From a virus, in the IMG/VR virus record IMGVR_UViG_3300021425_002207, positions 1 through 53,394 of that record: 53,394 bases of DNA. One strand, written 5' to 3'. Below are positions 25,401 through 33,793 of this stretch, one piece after another (position 1 is the stretch's first letter; each line of letters opens with the position of its first letter). Under the pieces are notes generated by a model. That model saw only the letters and a list, made by a program, of their open reading frames with translations, had not been told where the DNA came from and did not search any database. A program made the translations under genes and the position numbers.

Positions 25401-25883
25401 ATTCAGAAGATTTCTGATGATCGTGAGCGTTTGCGTTCGGGTCTGCTTGGTGGAGATATTGCCGCTTTTGCGCAAGTCGCTGGTCCAGACGGTACCAGTG
25501 CTTTTGAGTCCTTTATACAGCAGTCAGGGATGTTCCCCGGCGAAAGACATAGTGCGGCAAGGGGTAACTTCTCTAGAGCGATTCGGGAAGGTGACTTTGA
25601 TGCCGTTACAGCGCAACTAGATGAAGGTTATGAGGGAGGTGCGGCAGCAGCCACTATTGACTTCATGATTGAAAACGGCTTCTTGCAGGAAGCACAAATT
25701 GGTATTTTGGAGCAGATTCGTGAAAACACTGGTAATGCTGTGGCGTTCAACATTACCGGCGAGGTTGCTGAGAACAACTTGACGAGTGGTCAGGTTGTAT
25801 TCACTATTGAGTCAATTCCGGGTGAGTCTGCTGACAGCGGCGACAACTCCGGCGGTATTGTGCGTACTGGCCGTCAAAGTTAA
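22485..25883 (+). CDS. Tape measure protein
   Basis: A 1,132-residue protein, the length ruler of the tail. The start is a helical, charged region (VVIKVEVDADISNDLVGIER, RRFDKMSRALKGITGM), then a hydrophobic helix block at about 75-150 (FIALAGQIGLFTAGLLAAK, LSVVAAGVATALSVAAAAMR). A second hydrophobic, glycine-rich zone is at about 485-690, including SGGMAGATIGTMVGGPVGTV and FIIGTATAAVF, which may insert into the membrane during DNA entry. The C-terminus is beta-rich (AFNITGEVAENNLTSGQVVF), as in proteins that anchor to the hub. By the usual 0.15 nm per residue rule the tail would be about 170 nm long at most, less if parts of the protein are not extended. Confidence 0.93.
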   Translation: MAVEEKVVIKVEVDADISNDLVGIERRLKSLEDRSRAFNRQTRDMDRSVDRVTRRFDKMSRALKGITGMFGKLITTLGKFSFIALAGQIGLFTAGLLAAKAALVTGRAAVSAYQASLRGLSVVAAGVATALSVAAAAMREFQEAQLSPFLGGGQSGRSRAATLNRSISARMTGLLGSEAATAITGSFARAGVRGSQANALARQLFNITGGDAKAAQSLAAAFATGDFTKARTAVRGAAGFQKGSLGGVTTMGGLMSTVAGGGATTGAFSGVAETMANTMIGTLKTEFAGLKGIFADIGEPLLGPFRDAFLQISRILREDIIAMTGVLQKFGAESFAPTLVNVVDKVSEFVRSNVINNMGRVEEMGQSFVNFFKGVRDFFQAIGDYLGRLEPAANVVIDMFKAMGEAAGGRGLFQQFNTLITENADAFVQFGTSIGNVFGALFDQLANGQMGFFNKLPLLSEILDTMASDVIPALFNVFNKFAPLMERLPGALEGLATVLDILAPIIGSLVGAINTLIGIISGIGGIFTAPFGGGGSGIGELAGIGALIYGGRKMGMFGKGKATRQAMSAASKAGGTFVAGANTAKVASKAGMLTKLGNFAKTPMGKVAGRIAAPLGMLDVGMTAFDAYQTGEFTGSSMLSGGMAGATIGTMVGGPVGTVVGFIIGTATAAVFEGVAAFFGGRRKKGYTDDVVKQLESSARNMNIRGMGSETFAQQQNILDLFLKARNASMDDDGRFTEGDTREMNEFLLAIGQDPTKVHRDDMIKKLANGTFAQDMEQGLINALNFMEEQVNNIAKALGMGAETVMQSLEVLGIDPMSDFNDTAAAGLIALLNSPVIDRSRLVLPDFSTSQAGVANRFNSASDMLNTLIGETNEGIFDDATVSDFVDRFAAAEIAGGMSADVAGLSGLKEIREKVRSGELDPSVLSKFGIRDQEMFIFNQLEQQYGLGEGGAERLYQSYSDGGFSIERVSGEIQKISDDRERLRSGLLGGDIAAFAQVAGPDGTSAFESFIQQSGMFPGERHSAARGNFSRAIREGDFDAVTAQLDEGYEGGAAAATIDFMIENGFLQEAQIGILEQIRENTGNAVAFNITGEVAENNLTSGQVVFTIESIPGESADSGDNSGGIVRTGRQS

Positions 25884-25906
25884 TATCTGGTTAGGGAGAT
25901 GAGATA

Positions 25907-26680
25907 ATGCCCACTATCGTTAAATCGTTTACATCAACAAACGGCACAATTGTAAACCCTAATGGGTTCAGGTCTGCTGTTCCCCCACGGGCAAAGTTGA
26001 CTACGGTTCCGCTGGACGACAACATTCAGATTATTTTTCCTTTTGGTCCGCAAAATATCAAGCATGACAAGTTGGCTGGTAAGACCGTTGAGATTGCTCG
26101 TCCGGGCAAGAAACCTATTTTGTTTTTGGAGAATCCTAATCTTCGATCAGTTTCTTTTCAGGCTGTTCTTGCAGATAAAGATAGTGGCGGTGCTCGCCCT
26201 ATTACCGAACTTTTGGAACAGTTAGAAACCGTTGCGGCTAATGCTTACCCGTGCAACTTTACTTACGGTTTGACTTCTTTGGCTTACAACGTGGTCATTA
26301 CTCAGTTTAGTTATGATGTGTCGTATCGTAATAATGCTGGTGAGCCGTTGCGGGCGCAGGTTAGTCTTCAGTTGACTGAGACTCCTGTGTTTACTCAGGA
26401 AATTGTTGAGTTGAAGGCTGTCACTAAGGAGGCTGAACCTGCTAAGAACACCTACAATAAGGGCGGCGGCGATGACGACAATAATGACGAAGACGATAAT
26501 GAGTCAACGGCAACATCGAATAAAAACGATAACACCGTGTTTGTCCGTACTGACAACCCGTTGACATACTATGGCTCTGTTGCTGCTGTAGAACGTGCCG
26601 CTGAAGCACGGCGGGTTGCGACTGAGCAGCAAATTGAGAGAGACCTAATAATTTTAAGAAACCGTTACGGAGTTTCTTGA
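25907..26680 (+). CDS. Tail/baseplate hub-associated protein
   Basis: A 257-residue protein between the tape measure and hub genes. The first 170 residues are beta-rich (IQIIFPFGPQNIKHD, VEIARPGKKPILFLENPN, TSLAYNVVITQFSYDVSYRN, RAQVSLQLTETPVF), consistent with the XkdP/gp53 or CIS tube-initiator class of hub-adjacent proteins. A low-complexity acidic linker follows (GGGDDDNNDEDDNEST) and then a helical C-terminus (VERAAEARRVATEQQIERD). It is the usual place for a protein that joins tube to hub. The family assignment is by position and composition, not by a firm motif. Confidence 0.7.
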   Translation: MPTIVKSFTSTNGTIVNPNGFRSAVPPRAKLTTVPLDDNIQIIFPFGPQNIKHDKLAGKTVEIARPGKKPILFLENPNLRSVSFQAVLADKDSGGARPITELLEQLETVAANAYPCNFTYGLTSLAYNVVITQFSYDVSYRNNAGEPLRAQVSLQLTETPVFTQEIVELKAVTKEAEPAKNTYNKGGGDDDNNDEDDNESTATSNKNDNTVFVRTDNPLTYYGSVAAVERAAEARRVATEQQIERDLIILRNRYGVS

Positions 26681-26693
26681 GTGAGTTGATGCT

Positions 26694-28031
26694 ATGAGTT
26701 ATCTAGTAGAGTCTATCACTGTAGGTGAAGTTGGTGAAAAGAACGTTGAAATTCGTGATTCGGTCACTGACTTAACGTTTGCTTTGAGTGCTTCGTCTGT
26801 CAGCGAAATCAAAGTGACTGTTCACGACCCCGGCTTCAAGATGCACAACAGTAACTACTTTATGATTGGCCGTAGAGTGGTTTACGATAAAGTCGCATAC
26901 GAAATTTCTGCCGTGGAAGTTAAGCACGGTCGTCGTGACTCCTGCATGTTCACTGCACGTTTGGAAGCAACCCAGAAACTTCGTAGAGAAAAAGGACAGC
27001 AAAACTTCGGCGCTATTTCACCGACCACGTTTGCTTCAGGTGCAGCACAACGAGTTGGGCTAAAGTTCTTTGGGGAGAGTTCTCCGGTAGACGGCCAAAT
27101 TTTGAGAGAGTCAACCGACAACAAAGACGAGTCCACGATGGACGTTTTGCAGCGTTTGTGTCGTGACCTTGACTTTATGTGTTTTGAAGCGAAAGGTATC
27201 CTGTTTTTTGCTTCGCAAGATTTTATCATGGAGAATCAGGCTTCTCTAAATATCAACGTTCCATCGGAAGAAACCGATGCGTTCTTTGCTTCTTCTTTGA
27301 GTGCCCGCCGCACGACAGACGGAAGGTCTGCGGCTACTATGAATGCGCAACTTATCAAAAACGAGTCGTCTTTGTCGATTTATCCGGGGGCTGTTGTGGA
27401 AATAACAGGGTTGGATCATTTCACTACGTTCATGGTTGATAAAGTGAACTATAATGCGTCCCCGTCTGCTTTGGTCGCTATTTCTGGTTCTTCACCTGAA
27501 GAGGACGGCGAGGCCGCTTGCGCACTTCAGTCTTTCACGCAAGGTGCTAAGGGTGACTGTGTGAAGCGTATTCAGCAGGCTATCGGCACGACTGCTGACG
27601 GTATTTGGGGGCCGGTCACTCAGCGTTTCGTGTTGTCGTTCCAGAAAGCAAACAACCTGCCTGCCGATGGTGTGTGGAATGCCGATGACTGGGCTGAGAT
27701 TAAGACAGATGATTATGTCAGAGGCTCTTCAGGGTTCGTGGCTACGACCACCACGACGACTTCTACTATTAAGATTTCAGACATATTCTATGCGGACAAG
27801 GTTGTCAATGGTTCTAAGGGTTGGGAGTATGTTCGTGCGAATCAGAGACTGCCTTTGCCTTATCCATGGAACTACGGTAACTTTAAAACAGACGAATACG
27901 TTGGTGTTAACTATATGATGACTCAGTGGCTCAGGTACTTGAACAATCATATTCCTCCGAGGGAGTACGCTGAGGAAGCAGCAAAGGTTCGTAACGCCGG
28001 TGTAACGCCCGGAGCAGGACAGCCATGGTAG
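26694..28031 (+). CDS. Baseplate hub protein (gpD/gp27-like) with peptidoglycan-binding insert
   Basis: A 445-residue protein. Residues 1-265 have the order of hub proteins of the gpD/gp27 type: VSEIKVTVHDPGFKMHNSNY, R-R-V-V-Y-D-K-V-A-Y-E-I-S-A-V-E-V, VLQRLCRDLDFMCFEAKGIL (a typical LA-x-x-x-G/D-x-x-x segment), and YPGAVVEITGLDHFTTFMVD. A PG_binding_1 domain lies at about 276-340 (GDCVKRIQQAIGTTADGIWG, VLSFQKANNLPADGVWNADD). The tail has a Thr-rich linker (TTTTTTST) and an unassigned end. The wall-binding module suggests that the hub touches peptidoglycan during injection. It overlaps no neighbour; the next gene begins 12 nt on. Confidence 0.82.
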   Translation: MSYLVESITVGEVGEKNVEIRDSVTDLTFALSASSVSEIKVTVHDPGFKMHNSNYFMIGRRVVYDKVAYEISAVEVKHGRRDSCMFTARLEATQKLRREKGQQNFGAISPTTFASGAAQRVGLKFFGESSPVDGQILRESTDNKDESTMDVLQRLCRDLDFMCFEAKGILFFASQDFIMENQASLNINVPSEETDAFFASSLSARRTTDGRSAATMNAQLIKNESSLSIYPGAVVEITGLDHFTTFMVDKVNYNASPSALVAISGSSPEEDGEAACALQSFTQGAKGDCVKRIQQAIGTTADGIWGPVTQRFVLSFQKANNLPADGVWNADDWAEIKTDDYVRGSSGFVATTTTTTSTIKISDIFYADKVVNGSKGWEYVRANQRLPLPYPWNYGNFKTDEYVGVNYMMTQWLRYLNNHIPPREYAEEAAKVRNAGVTPGAGQPW

Positions 28032-28043
28032 ACGGAGGTAATC

Positions 28044-31000
28044 ATGTCTCGTAGAACAAGTAGAAACAATTCTTACACTAGTGGTATAAGCCCGTCTGGG
28101 TTCTATATTGCTGACGTGGTTGCTGTTGATGGCGGCTATGTTTCGGTGAAGGTCCCACGTTTAGGTTTGAACAACATTTACGAAAATGTTCCTTTTACCG
28201 GTTTTACTCCTTCTGTGGGTGACCGTATTTGGGTTTCTTTCGTAGAAGGCAAGGCTTCTCATCTGTTGGGCTTTGTTGGTGCTGGCGATACGGGAACCGA
28301 TATTACGGAGATTATTGCCGGTCTTGGTTTGAGCGGTGGCGGTAGCGGTGGTTCGATAACTGTTGATTTTGAGCCAAGTGAACTAACCACCGCCACTTTA
28401 GCATACGAAGATAAAGTAGTCATTAGTGATGCTAGCGACGGCGGAGAACCTAAACTCGTTCCTATCTCTGAAGTGATCACAACTGCTAATGGTGACGGTG
28501 GTGAACCTATCGGCCATGAAGATAAATCTGAGAGCGTTATCTCTTTTGATCATTCCACGAGAACTTTCACTATTGCTCCCGTAGGTGATAGTTATGTGGT
28601 TTGGTGTGCCGGTCAGAAGTTTGTTAAGACTGCTTCTGAGAGCGTAGTTATTGGTAGTTCTTCAGATTTGTACTATATTTCGTTTGACGCTGACGGCGTG
28701 TTGCAGGCTACTACGACATTTTACCAGTGGGATTCAGAAACCCCTACTGCCTACATTCATTACAACTCTGGCGAGCCTGCTAAGTACATGCTGTTTGATG
28801 AGCGGCACGGTATTGTTTTGGATTGGCAGACTCATGAGTATTTGCACCGGACCCGTGGAGCGGCGATTGCTAATGGCTTTGATGCGTCTAATTTTGATGT
28901 TTCTACACAGAATGGTAGCACTGACGATCAGGCGTATATTGATATTGCTGATGGCACGTTCTTTGATGAGGACTTGCAGGTAGACATTGTTCATTCTAAC
29001 ACTCCCACGGCGAATACTTGGGAGCAGGATTTGCAGGGGCCTGCTCAGATTCCTGTGTTTTATCAGAGTGGTACTACTGGGTGGACTTATGATGCTCCCA
29101 CTAACTTTCCTTTGAAGTATGGCGGCACTCCTAGTCCGACTTATAATTTGAATTCTGGTGGCACGTGGAGCACTCCTGAGATCACTTCAAACAATTACGG
29201 TATTAGTTGGATTGTGGCGACTAATCAGTTGAATTACCCTGTTATTGCGATTATGGGTCAAGACTTTTATACCAATTTGGGTGATGCTGAGGCGGTGACT
29301 TGGGATTCGATGAATCTTGACGATTTGCCTGTGGTTGAGTTGCGGGTGTTGTATAAGGTTGTTTATCGTGCTTCTGGGTCGAACACTCCGGGCGCTTATT
29401 TTGTTGAGGTTGATGATTATCGTAGGGCGTTGTCGTCTGCTACGAGCACTGCTGCGGCTGTGGTGGATCATGGTAATTTGACTGGTTTGGGTGATGATGA
29501 TCATACTCAGTATTTGTTGGTTGATGGTAGTCGTTCAGCGACTAACTTGTTTGTTAGTGATGCTAGCAGTTTCAATGTAGATGTTACTGACTCAACGTAT
29601 GTTCGTATTGGTAACACTAGTTCGTCTGCCGACGAGTTTGAGATGGTTTCTCTAGGTTCAATGGACTTTGTTATTGATTCCAACGATAACTCCACGGGTA
29701 AAACATTCCAGTGGGTGACAAACGGCGGTAAAGGTGCTGGCACTACTCTGATGACTTTGACTGATTTAGGTGTGTTGACTCTAGGTAGTGATCGTGTTCT
29801 TACCGTTGCTGATGAAGGTACAGGCAATGGTCTTGATGCTGACACTGTAGATGGAATTCAAGCATCTTCTTTCTTGCGGTCAGATGTTGCTGATACTGCA
29901 ACTGGACAGATTACTTTTACCGGAAATGTAGTAATTGATAATAGTACAGTCAATACTATTACTTTGTACACTGAAGCGCCGGGAGCAAAAATTGCGGATA
30001 CCTTCACTGACAACACTACGTACAAGTCGTACATTAGTTTTAGTGCTGGTTCAAACTCTAACGACCCCGGATATATCATGCATGAAACGTCGAACTTGAC
30101 TTCGCCAGATGAAAGAAATGAAGGCGTTCTACATATAGTCCCCTCAGATGATAACCAATACGGCGACTACGTTTCTATCCACGGAACAAATGATCCCGAC
30201 TCTGTAAGGATTCATACAAACGGTGCGTTTGAGGGTGTTGCATCTATTAACGGGCTAGGTATTCACAGCGGGCGCAACAACGAAGTCAACAAAATTGTTC
30301 GGACTGATGGTAGCGGCTACATCCAAGCAGGCTGGATTAACACCACCAGTGGCGGTCATTCAGGTACGGTTAATCGTATTTATGCTTCCAACGACGCTTA
30401 TATCCGTTACATGACACCTGCAAACTTCAGGGCGTCTGTTACAGACGGTGTGTATGCTGCTGCGTCGCACTCGCACTCCTACATCTCTACATCATCGACG
30501 CAGAGCAGTAATCTATATATCCGAAATTCCTCTCCAACGATCTATATGCGAGATACTGATCATCGGGCGGCAATGCTTCACCAAAATTCACACATCTTTT
30601 ACGTGTTGAGGGCGTCGGGCAACGATTCGACAACGTGGCAGACTACACAGGGCGAATGGCCTCTAGTTGTGAGAGTGGACAACAACGAAGTTGTGGCAGG
30701 CGGACAGGTAAGAGTACCTAACATGGATGGTACCGGCTCGTATAACACTGTGAGGTATAACACTTCTAATGGTCACCTTATGCAGTTCACCTCATTGGCC
30801 GAGTACAAGACTGATGTAGTAGAAATTAATGCCATTTTGGGTTCATTAAATGAGCGTTCGCTACTTCACGATTTGCGTCCCATTTTGTTCCATGAAGATC
30901 AAGAAACAGCGAACACACGAGGTGAGTACATTCCCGGTTTCATTGCTGAGGAAGTCCATGAGGTAGCCCCAGAGTTGACGTATTATGACAAAAACGGCGA

Positions 31001-31247
31001 ATTGATATCTTATTCTCCTGAAGCGTTGGTTCCTCATCTTGTTGCTGAGATTCAACGGCTGAATGGTATGGTTGAAGAACTGTATCAAAGCGCTCATCCT
31101 GACTGGACGCCTCCGCAACCTCGTCCGTTAGATCGTGGCGCTGCCGAGAAGGCTGTTTTTGATGCTGGTGCTGCTTATACGGTAGCGAATCCAGTGGTGA
31201 TTCCTCCACCAAATGTTCCTATTGAGCCAGAAGAACCCACAGAATAG
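28044..31247 (+). CDS. Baseplate spike/fibre protein: N-terminal OB fold, C-terminal S74 intramolecular chaperone
   Basis: A 1,067-residue protein. The first 85 residues look like the OB domain of gp5/gpV spikes (FYIADVVAVDGGYVSVKVPR, VPFTGFTPSVGDRIWVSFVE). A long beta-structured fibre region follows, with repeats such as VDHGNLTGLGDDDHTQYLL and VADEGTGNGLDADTVDGIQA, which are common in phage fibres. The last 140 residues are a Peptidase_S74 chaperone: S917-L-A-E-Y-K922 gives the Ser-Lys dyad at the standard five-residue spacing, then GEYIPGFIAEEVHEVAPEL and YSPEALVPHLVAEIQRLNGM. S74 domains fold the trimeric fibre and then cut themselves off before the Ser. CGGAGGT precedes ATG. Confidence 0.85.
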   Translation: MSRRTSRNNSYTSGISPSGFYIADVVAVDGGYVSVKVPRLGLNNIYENVPFTGFTPSVGDRIWVSFVEGKASHLLGFVGAGDTGTDITEIIAGLGLSGGGSGGSITVDFEPSELTTATLAYEDKVVISDASDGGEPKLVPISEVITTANGDGGEPIGHEDKSESVISFDHSTRTFTIAPVGDSYVVWCAGQKFVKTASESVVIGSSSDLYYISFDADGVLQATTTFYQWDSETPTAYIHYNSGEPAKYMLFDERHGIVLDWQTHEYLHRTRGAAIANGFDASNFDVSTQNGSTDDQAYIDIADGTFFDEDLQVDIVHSNTPTANTWEQDLQGPAQIPVFYQSGTTGWTYDAPTNFPLKYGGTPSPTYNLNSGGTWSTPEITSNNYGISWIVATNQLNYPVIAIMGQDFYTNLGDAEAVTWDSMNLDDLPVVELRVLYKVVYRASGSNTPGAYFVEVDDYRRALSSATSTAAAVVDHGNLTGLGDDDHTQYLLVDGSRSATNLFVSDASSFNVDVTDSTYVRIGNTSSSADEFEMVSLGSMDFVIDSNDNSTGKTFQWVTNGGKGAGTTLMTLTDLGVLTLGSDRVLTVADEGTGNGLDADTVDGIQASSFLRSDVADTATGQITFTGNVVIDNSTVNTITLYTEAPGAKIADTFTDNTTYKSYISFSAGSNSNDPGYIMHETSNLTSPDERNEGVLHIVPSDDNQYGDYVSIHGTNDPDSVRIHTNGAFEGVASINGLGIHSGRNNEVNKIVRTDGSGYIQAGWINTTSGGHSGTVNRIYASNDAYIRYMTPANFRASVTDGVYAAASHSHSYISTSSTQSSNLYIRNSSPTIYMRDTDHRAAMLHQNSHIFYVLRASGNDSTTWQTTQGEWPLVVRVDNNEVVAGGQVRVPNMDGTGSYNTVRYNTSNGHLMQFTSLAEYKTDVVEINAILGSLNERSLLHDLRPILFHEDQETANTRGEYIPGFIAEEVHEVAPELTYYDKNGELISYSPEALVPHLVAEIQRLNGMVEELYQSAHPDWTPPQPRPLDRGAAEKAVFDAGAAYTVANPVVIPPPNVPIEPEEPTE

Positions 31248-31274
31248 TTTAGTTAAACTTTATATAATACGGGG

Positions 31275-31302
31275 TTGACATTTACCTCCATTCTGGTAGA
31301 AT
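31275..31302 (+). promoter_or_regulatory. Promoter of the lysis cassette
   Basis: TTGACA (31275-31280), 16-nt spacer, TAGAAT (31297-31302). It gives a leader of about 30 nt with a strong AAGGAGG box before ATG 31339. A small palindrome, AGTTTA-GT-TAAACT, lies just after the stop of the fibre gene upstream. Confidence 0.75.
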
Positions 31303-31338
31303 AATAAGACATGTTTATAACTGATGAAGGAGGTAGAC

Positions 31339-32127
31339 ATGTCCTATCAAAATAGACCGTTACTAATTCTATTTATTTTTACGGCATCACTAGTTTCGCT
31401 GGGATTTGTGAAAGATTCAATTCAAGCAGTGGACGATTCAGATTCAGCCTACGAGGCAATCGAAGTTCAGACTGTCGTGCCGGTAACGTGGGAAGTTGAA
31501 CTTCCTGCCATTCTTGAAACAACCACAACTGTAGCACAAGAATCTGATCCTGCCCCTAACTACACGCCAGCCGCACATGTAGACTTTATGGCACTAGAGC
31601 CTGTGCTCACAGTTCTGTTAGACGAGTACATGTGGGGTAACGGGGGCAATGTAGAAGAACTACAAGAGTTCTTGGGCGTTACGGTAGACGGCGACTACGG
31701 GCCTCAAACCCGAACGGCTCATGTTAAGTTGCTAGAAGGTATGGGGTGGAGCACGGACAATGTTCCCAATGCGCCTTCCACGGGGTCGTCTATCACGTAT
31801 AACCCGAACGCTACTCCTCAGTGTACCGAGTGGTGGGATACGGCTAGGGCGGCTGGTTGGGCAGAAGATCGTCTGCCTAGGTTGGGTAGAATTATGTTTG
31901 CTGAGAGCCGCTGTACGCACGATGTGGTTTCTCCGACCAAGGATTACGGTTTGACTCAGATCAACTGGGCGGCTCACGGCAGTAGGCTTACAGATGCTGA
32001 TATCACTCGTGATATGTTATTGGACCCTTACATTAACTTGGTGCAGGCAAAGTGGATTGCGGACTACGCCGAGCAACACTACGGTTGCTGGAGTCAGCCG
32101 TGGTACATGTCTGGCGATTGGTGCTAA
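31339..32127 (+). CDS. Exported lysozyme-like transglycosylase with peptidoglycan-binding domain
   Basis: A 262-residue protein. Residues 1-26 are a signal peptide or N-terminal anchor (RPLLILFIFTASLVSLGFV), then a Thr/Pro/Glu-rich linker, a short PG_binding_1 unit at about 98-130 (NVEELQEFLGVTVDGDYGPQ), and an SLT/lysozyme-fold domain with GRIMFAESRC (catalytic Glu in AES) and DYGLTQINWAAHGSRL. It would cut the glycan strands of the wall. I chose ATG 31339 rather than ATG 31324, because AAGGAGG lies 5 nt before it and inside the longer reading. Export without a holin is possible because of the signal. Confidence 0.88.
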   Translation: MSYQNRPLLILFIFTASLVSLGFVKDSIQAVDDSDSAYEAIEVQTVVPVTWEVELPAILETTTTVAQESDPAPNYTPAAHVDFMALEPVLTVLLDEYMWGNGGNVEELQEFLGVTVDGDYGPQTRTAHVKLLEGMGWSTDNVPNAPSTGSSITYNPNATPQCTEWWDTARAAGWAEDRLPRLGRIMFAESRCTHDVVSPTKDYGLTQINWAAHGSRLTDADITRDMLLDPYINLVQAKWIADYAEQHYGCWSQPWYMSGDWC

Positions 32128-32219
32128 ATACCTAATTTAACCAAGTTAACCATTTTGGCTAACTATTCTTACTAGAATATAAGTGATTACATAACTTCTA
32201 GTGAAAGGTATTCCCCGAC

Positions 32220-33182
32220 ATGGCAAAACGACCCTATACTGGCTGGGACCGGAACAGTTCTGGTAGGCGTGCAGGTACTGAAGCACTTATCAAACAAATT
32301 AATTTTTGGAGTGGTGGGGGCTTGTGGAATAATGGTTCTTGGTTGGTTAGGCCGATGAGAGGAAAAAGTAATCCAAGTGTTCACGGAACGGGCCGTGCTT
32401 TTGATGTTTCTTGGCGTGGCGGAAAATATGGTGGATACGGAAACTACGATGAAGCAAAAGTTTGGTATGACTTTTTCTGTGAGCACGCAGATGAACTAGA
32501 GATTGAAGCGGTTTTCGATTATTACCCTAGCCCTTACGGACGAGGCTACAAGTGTGATAGAGACGCTACAGTCGTGTATTCACGCAAAGCGTTCTCTGGT
32601 GTTCCCAAAGGGGATTGGTTGCACTTAGAAATTTCAAATAAATATGCCGATGATGCCGATTTCTATAATGAAAAGATGCCAGAGTTGATCGCAGGTATCA
32701 AGCCTGAGGCTCCGGCTAAGCCCGCTCCTGTGGAAGATGCTCCGGCTGTCGTAGATAACCCGACCGGTGAAGATTATCCCGGTCACCCGATTGACAAGGG
32801 CCATGAACATAAAGACGAAGTAAAGATGGTTCAGTCCAAGATTGGTGCCACAGTTGACGGCGATTTTGGACCTAAGACCGAAGCCGCAGTTAAGGCTTGG
32901 CAGAAAGCCAATGGCCTTACCGCAGACGGTGTAGTTGGCCCCGTGACTTGGAAAGCCATGTTTGGTGAAGAAAAGAAGACCACCCGTGAGTACCCCGGAA
33001 CTCCTCTCAAGGTCGGCTCCGAAGGTGACGACGTTAGAGCAGTGCAGGCTGTCGTAGACGCCCACGTTGATGGAGACTTCGGTCCAAAGACTGAAGCGTC
33101 TGTTAAAGAATGGCAGGAAGCCAATGGTCGGCTCGCTGATGGTATTGTTGGACCTAAAACATGGAAAGCGATGTTTGACTGA
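32220..33182 (+). CDS. Endolysin: M15-like peptidase with two peptidoglycan-binding repeats
   Basis: A 320-residue wall hydrolase without signal peptide. The N-terminal 165 residues have NPSVHGTGRAFDVSW (S-x-H-x-x-G-x-A-x-D) and GDWLHLEI (W-x-H-x-E), the zinc-site motifs of M15 D-Ala-D-Ala peptidases. A Pro/Ala-rich linker (about 163-180) joins it to two PG_binding_1 repeats: TVDGDFGPKTEAAVKAWQKA with GVVGPVTWKAMF, and HVDGDFGPKTEASVKEWQEA with GIVGPKTWKAMF. The two repeats are close copies, suggesting recent duplication. Its stop overlaps the start of the holin gene (TGATG), the standard holin-endolysin pairing. Confidence 0.92.
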   Translation: MAKRPYTGWDRNSSGRRAGTEALIKQINFWSGGGLWNNGSWLVRPMRGKSNPSVHGTGRAFDVSWRGGKYGGYGNYDEAKVWYDFFCEHADELEIEAVFDYYPSPYGRGYKCDRDATVVYSRKAFSGVPKGDWLHLEISNKYADDADFYNEKMPELIAGIKPEAPAKPAPVEDAPAVVDNPTGEDYPGHPIDKGHEHKDEVKMVQSKIGATVDGDFGPKTEAAVKAWQKANGLTADGVVGPVTWKAMFGEEKKTTREYPGTPLKVGSEGDDVRAVQAVVDAHVDGDFGPKTEASVKEWQEANGRLADGIVGPKTWKAMFD

Positions 33183-33397
33183 TGAAAGAAAAGATTATGT
33201 ACGTCCTCGCAGTCGGCGTGATGGCTTGTATTCTAGTGGCCATCATTGGTGACTATGTAGTGGCATCTTTTGAGACTTTTGAAACTGGTGAGCCGGTTGA
33301 TGTGTCGTCTGACGTAATGACTCTTGTGCAGACAGCACTTGGTGGCGTAATCGGTATCATTGGCGGTTACTTTGGTGCTAAAGGCTCAAAGGATTAA
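33182..33397 (+). CDS. Holin
   Basis: A 71-residue membrane protein with two hydrophobic segments (IMYVLAVGVMACILVAIIGD at about 5-24, and ALGGVIGIIGGYFGA at about 52-66), an acidic loop between them, and a charged end (KGSKD). Size, topology and one-base overlap with the endolysin stop (TGATG) match class II holins. It would form the membrane lesion that releases the signal-less endolysin. Confidence 0.85.
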   Translation: MKEKIMYVLAVGVMACILVAIIGDYVVASFETFETGEPVDVSSDVMTLVQTALGGVIGIIGGYFGAKGSKD

Positions 33398-33756
33398 TGC
33401 GGTTTTTCTACGAAGCCAGTATTGATAGAATCGTAGACGGCGATACAGTTGATCTTATCATTGATTTAGGTTTTGATGTCTCGTACAAAGCCCGTGTACG
33501 ACTTCACGGCGTCAACACTCCTGAAACCCGTACCCGAGACCTAGAGGAAAAGGCGTTAGGTCTTGCTGCTAAAGAGTACGTGTCTGATTGGCTTGCGGAA
33601 CACGACACAGTGTACGTTAGAACCATTAAAGATGGTAGCGGTAAGTATGGTAGGATTCTAGGCTACATTTACTCGGATGCACTTATGTCGCACTGCCTAA
33701 ATGACGACATTATTGATTCTGGTCATGGTGAGTCGTATTATGGCGGTAAGCGTTAG
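33397..33756 (+). CDS. Staphylococcal nuclease-like (thermonuclease) protein
   Basis: A 119-residue SNase/OB-fold nuclease: VDGDTVDLIIDLGF, then VRLHGVNTPETR (catalytic Arg and Glu) and KYGRILGYIY (second catalytic Arg). The calcium-binding Asp of VDGDT is also present. It has no signal peptide, so it would act in the cytoplasm, on host nucleic acid for example. ATG overlaps the stop of the holin gene (TAATG), an odd partner for a lysis gene. It is the first gene of the nucleic-acid module. Confidence 0.9.
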   Translation: MRFFYEASIDRIVDGDTVDLIIDLGFDVSYKARVRLHGVNTPETRTRDLEEKALGLAAKEYVSDWLAEHDTVYVRTIKDGSGKYGRILGYIYSDALMSHCLNDDIIDSGHGESYYGGKR

Positions 33757-33758
33757 GC

Positions 33759-33793
33759 TTGACACTCCTACGGAGTTAGACTAGAATACTGCT
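33759..33793 (+). promoter_or_regulatory. Leaderless promoter
   Basis: TTGACA (33759-33764), 17-nt spacer, TAGAAT (33782-33787), 6 nt, ATG at 33794. No ribosome binding site. Confidence 0.82.
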
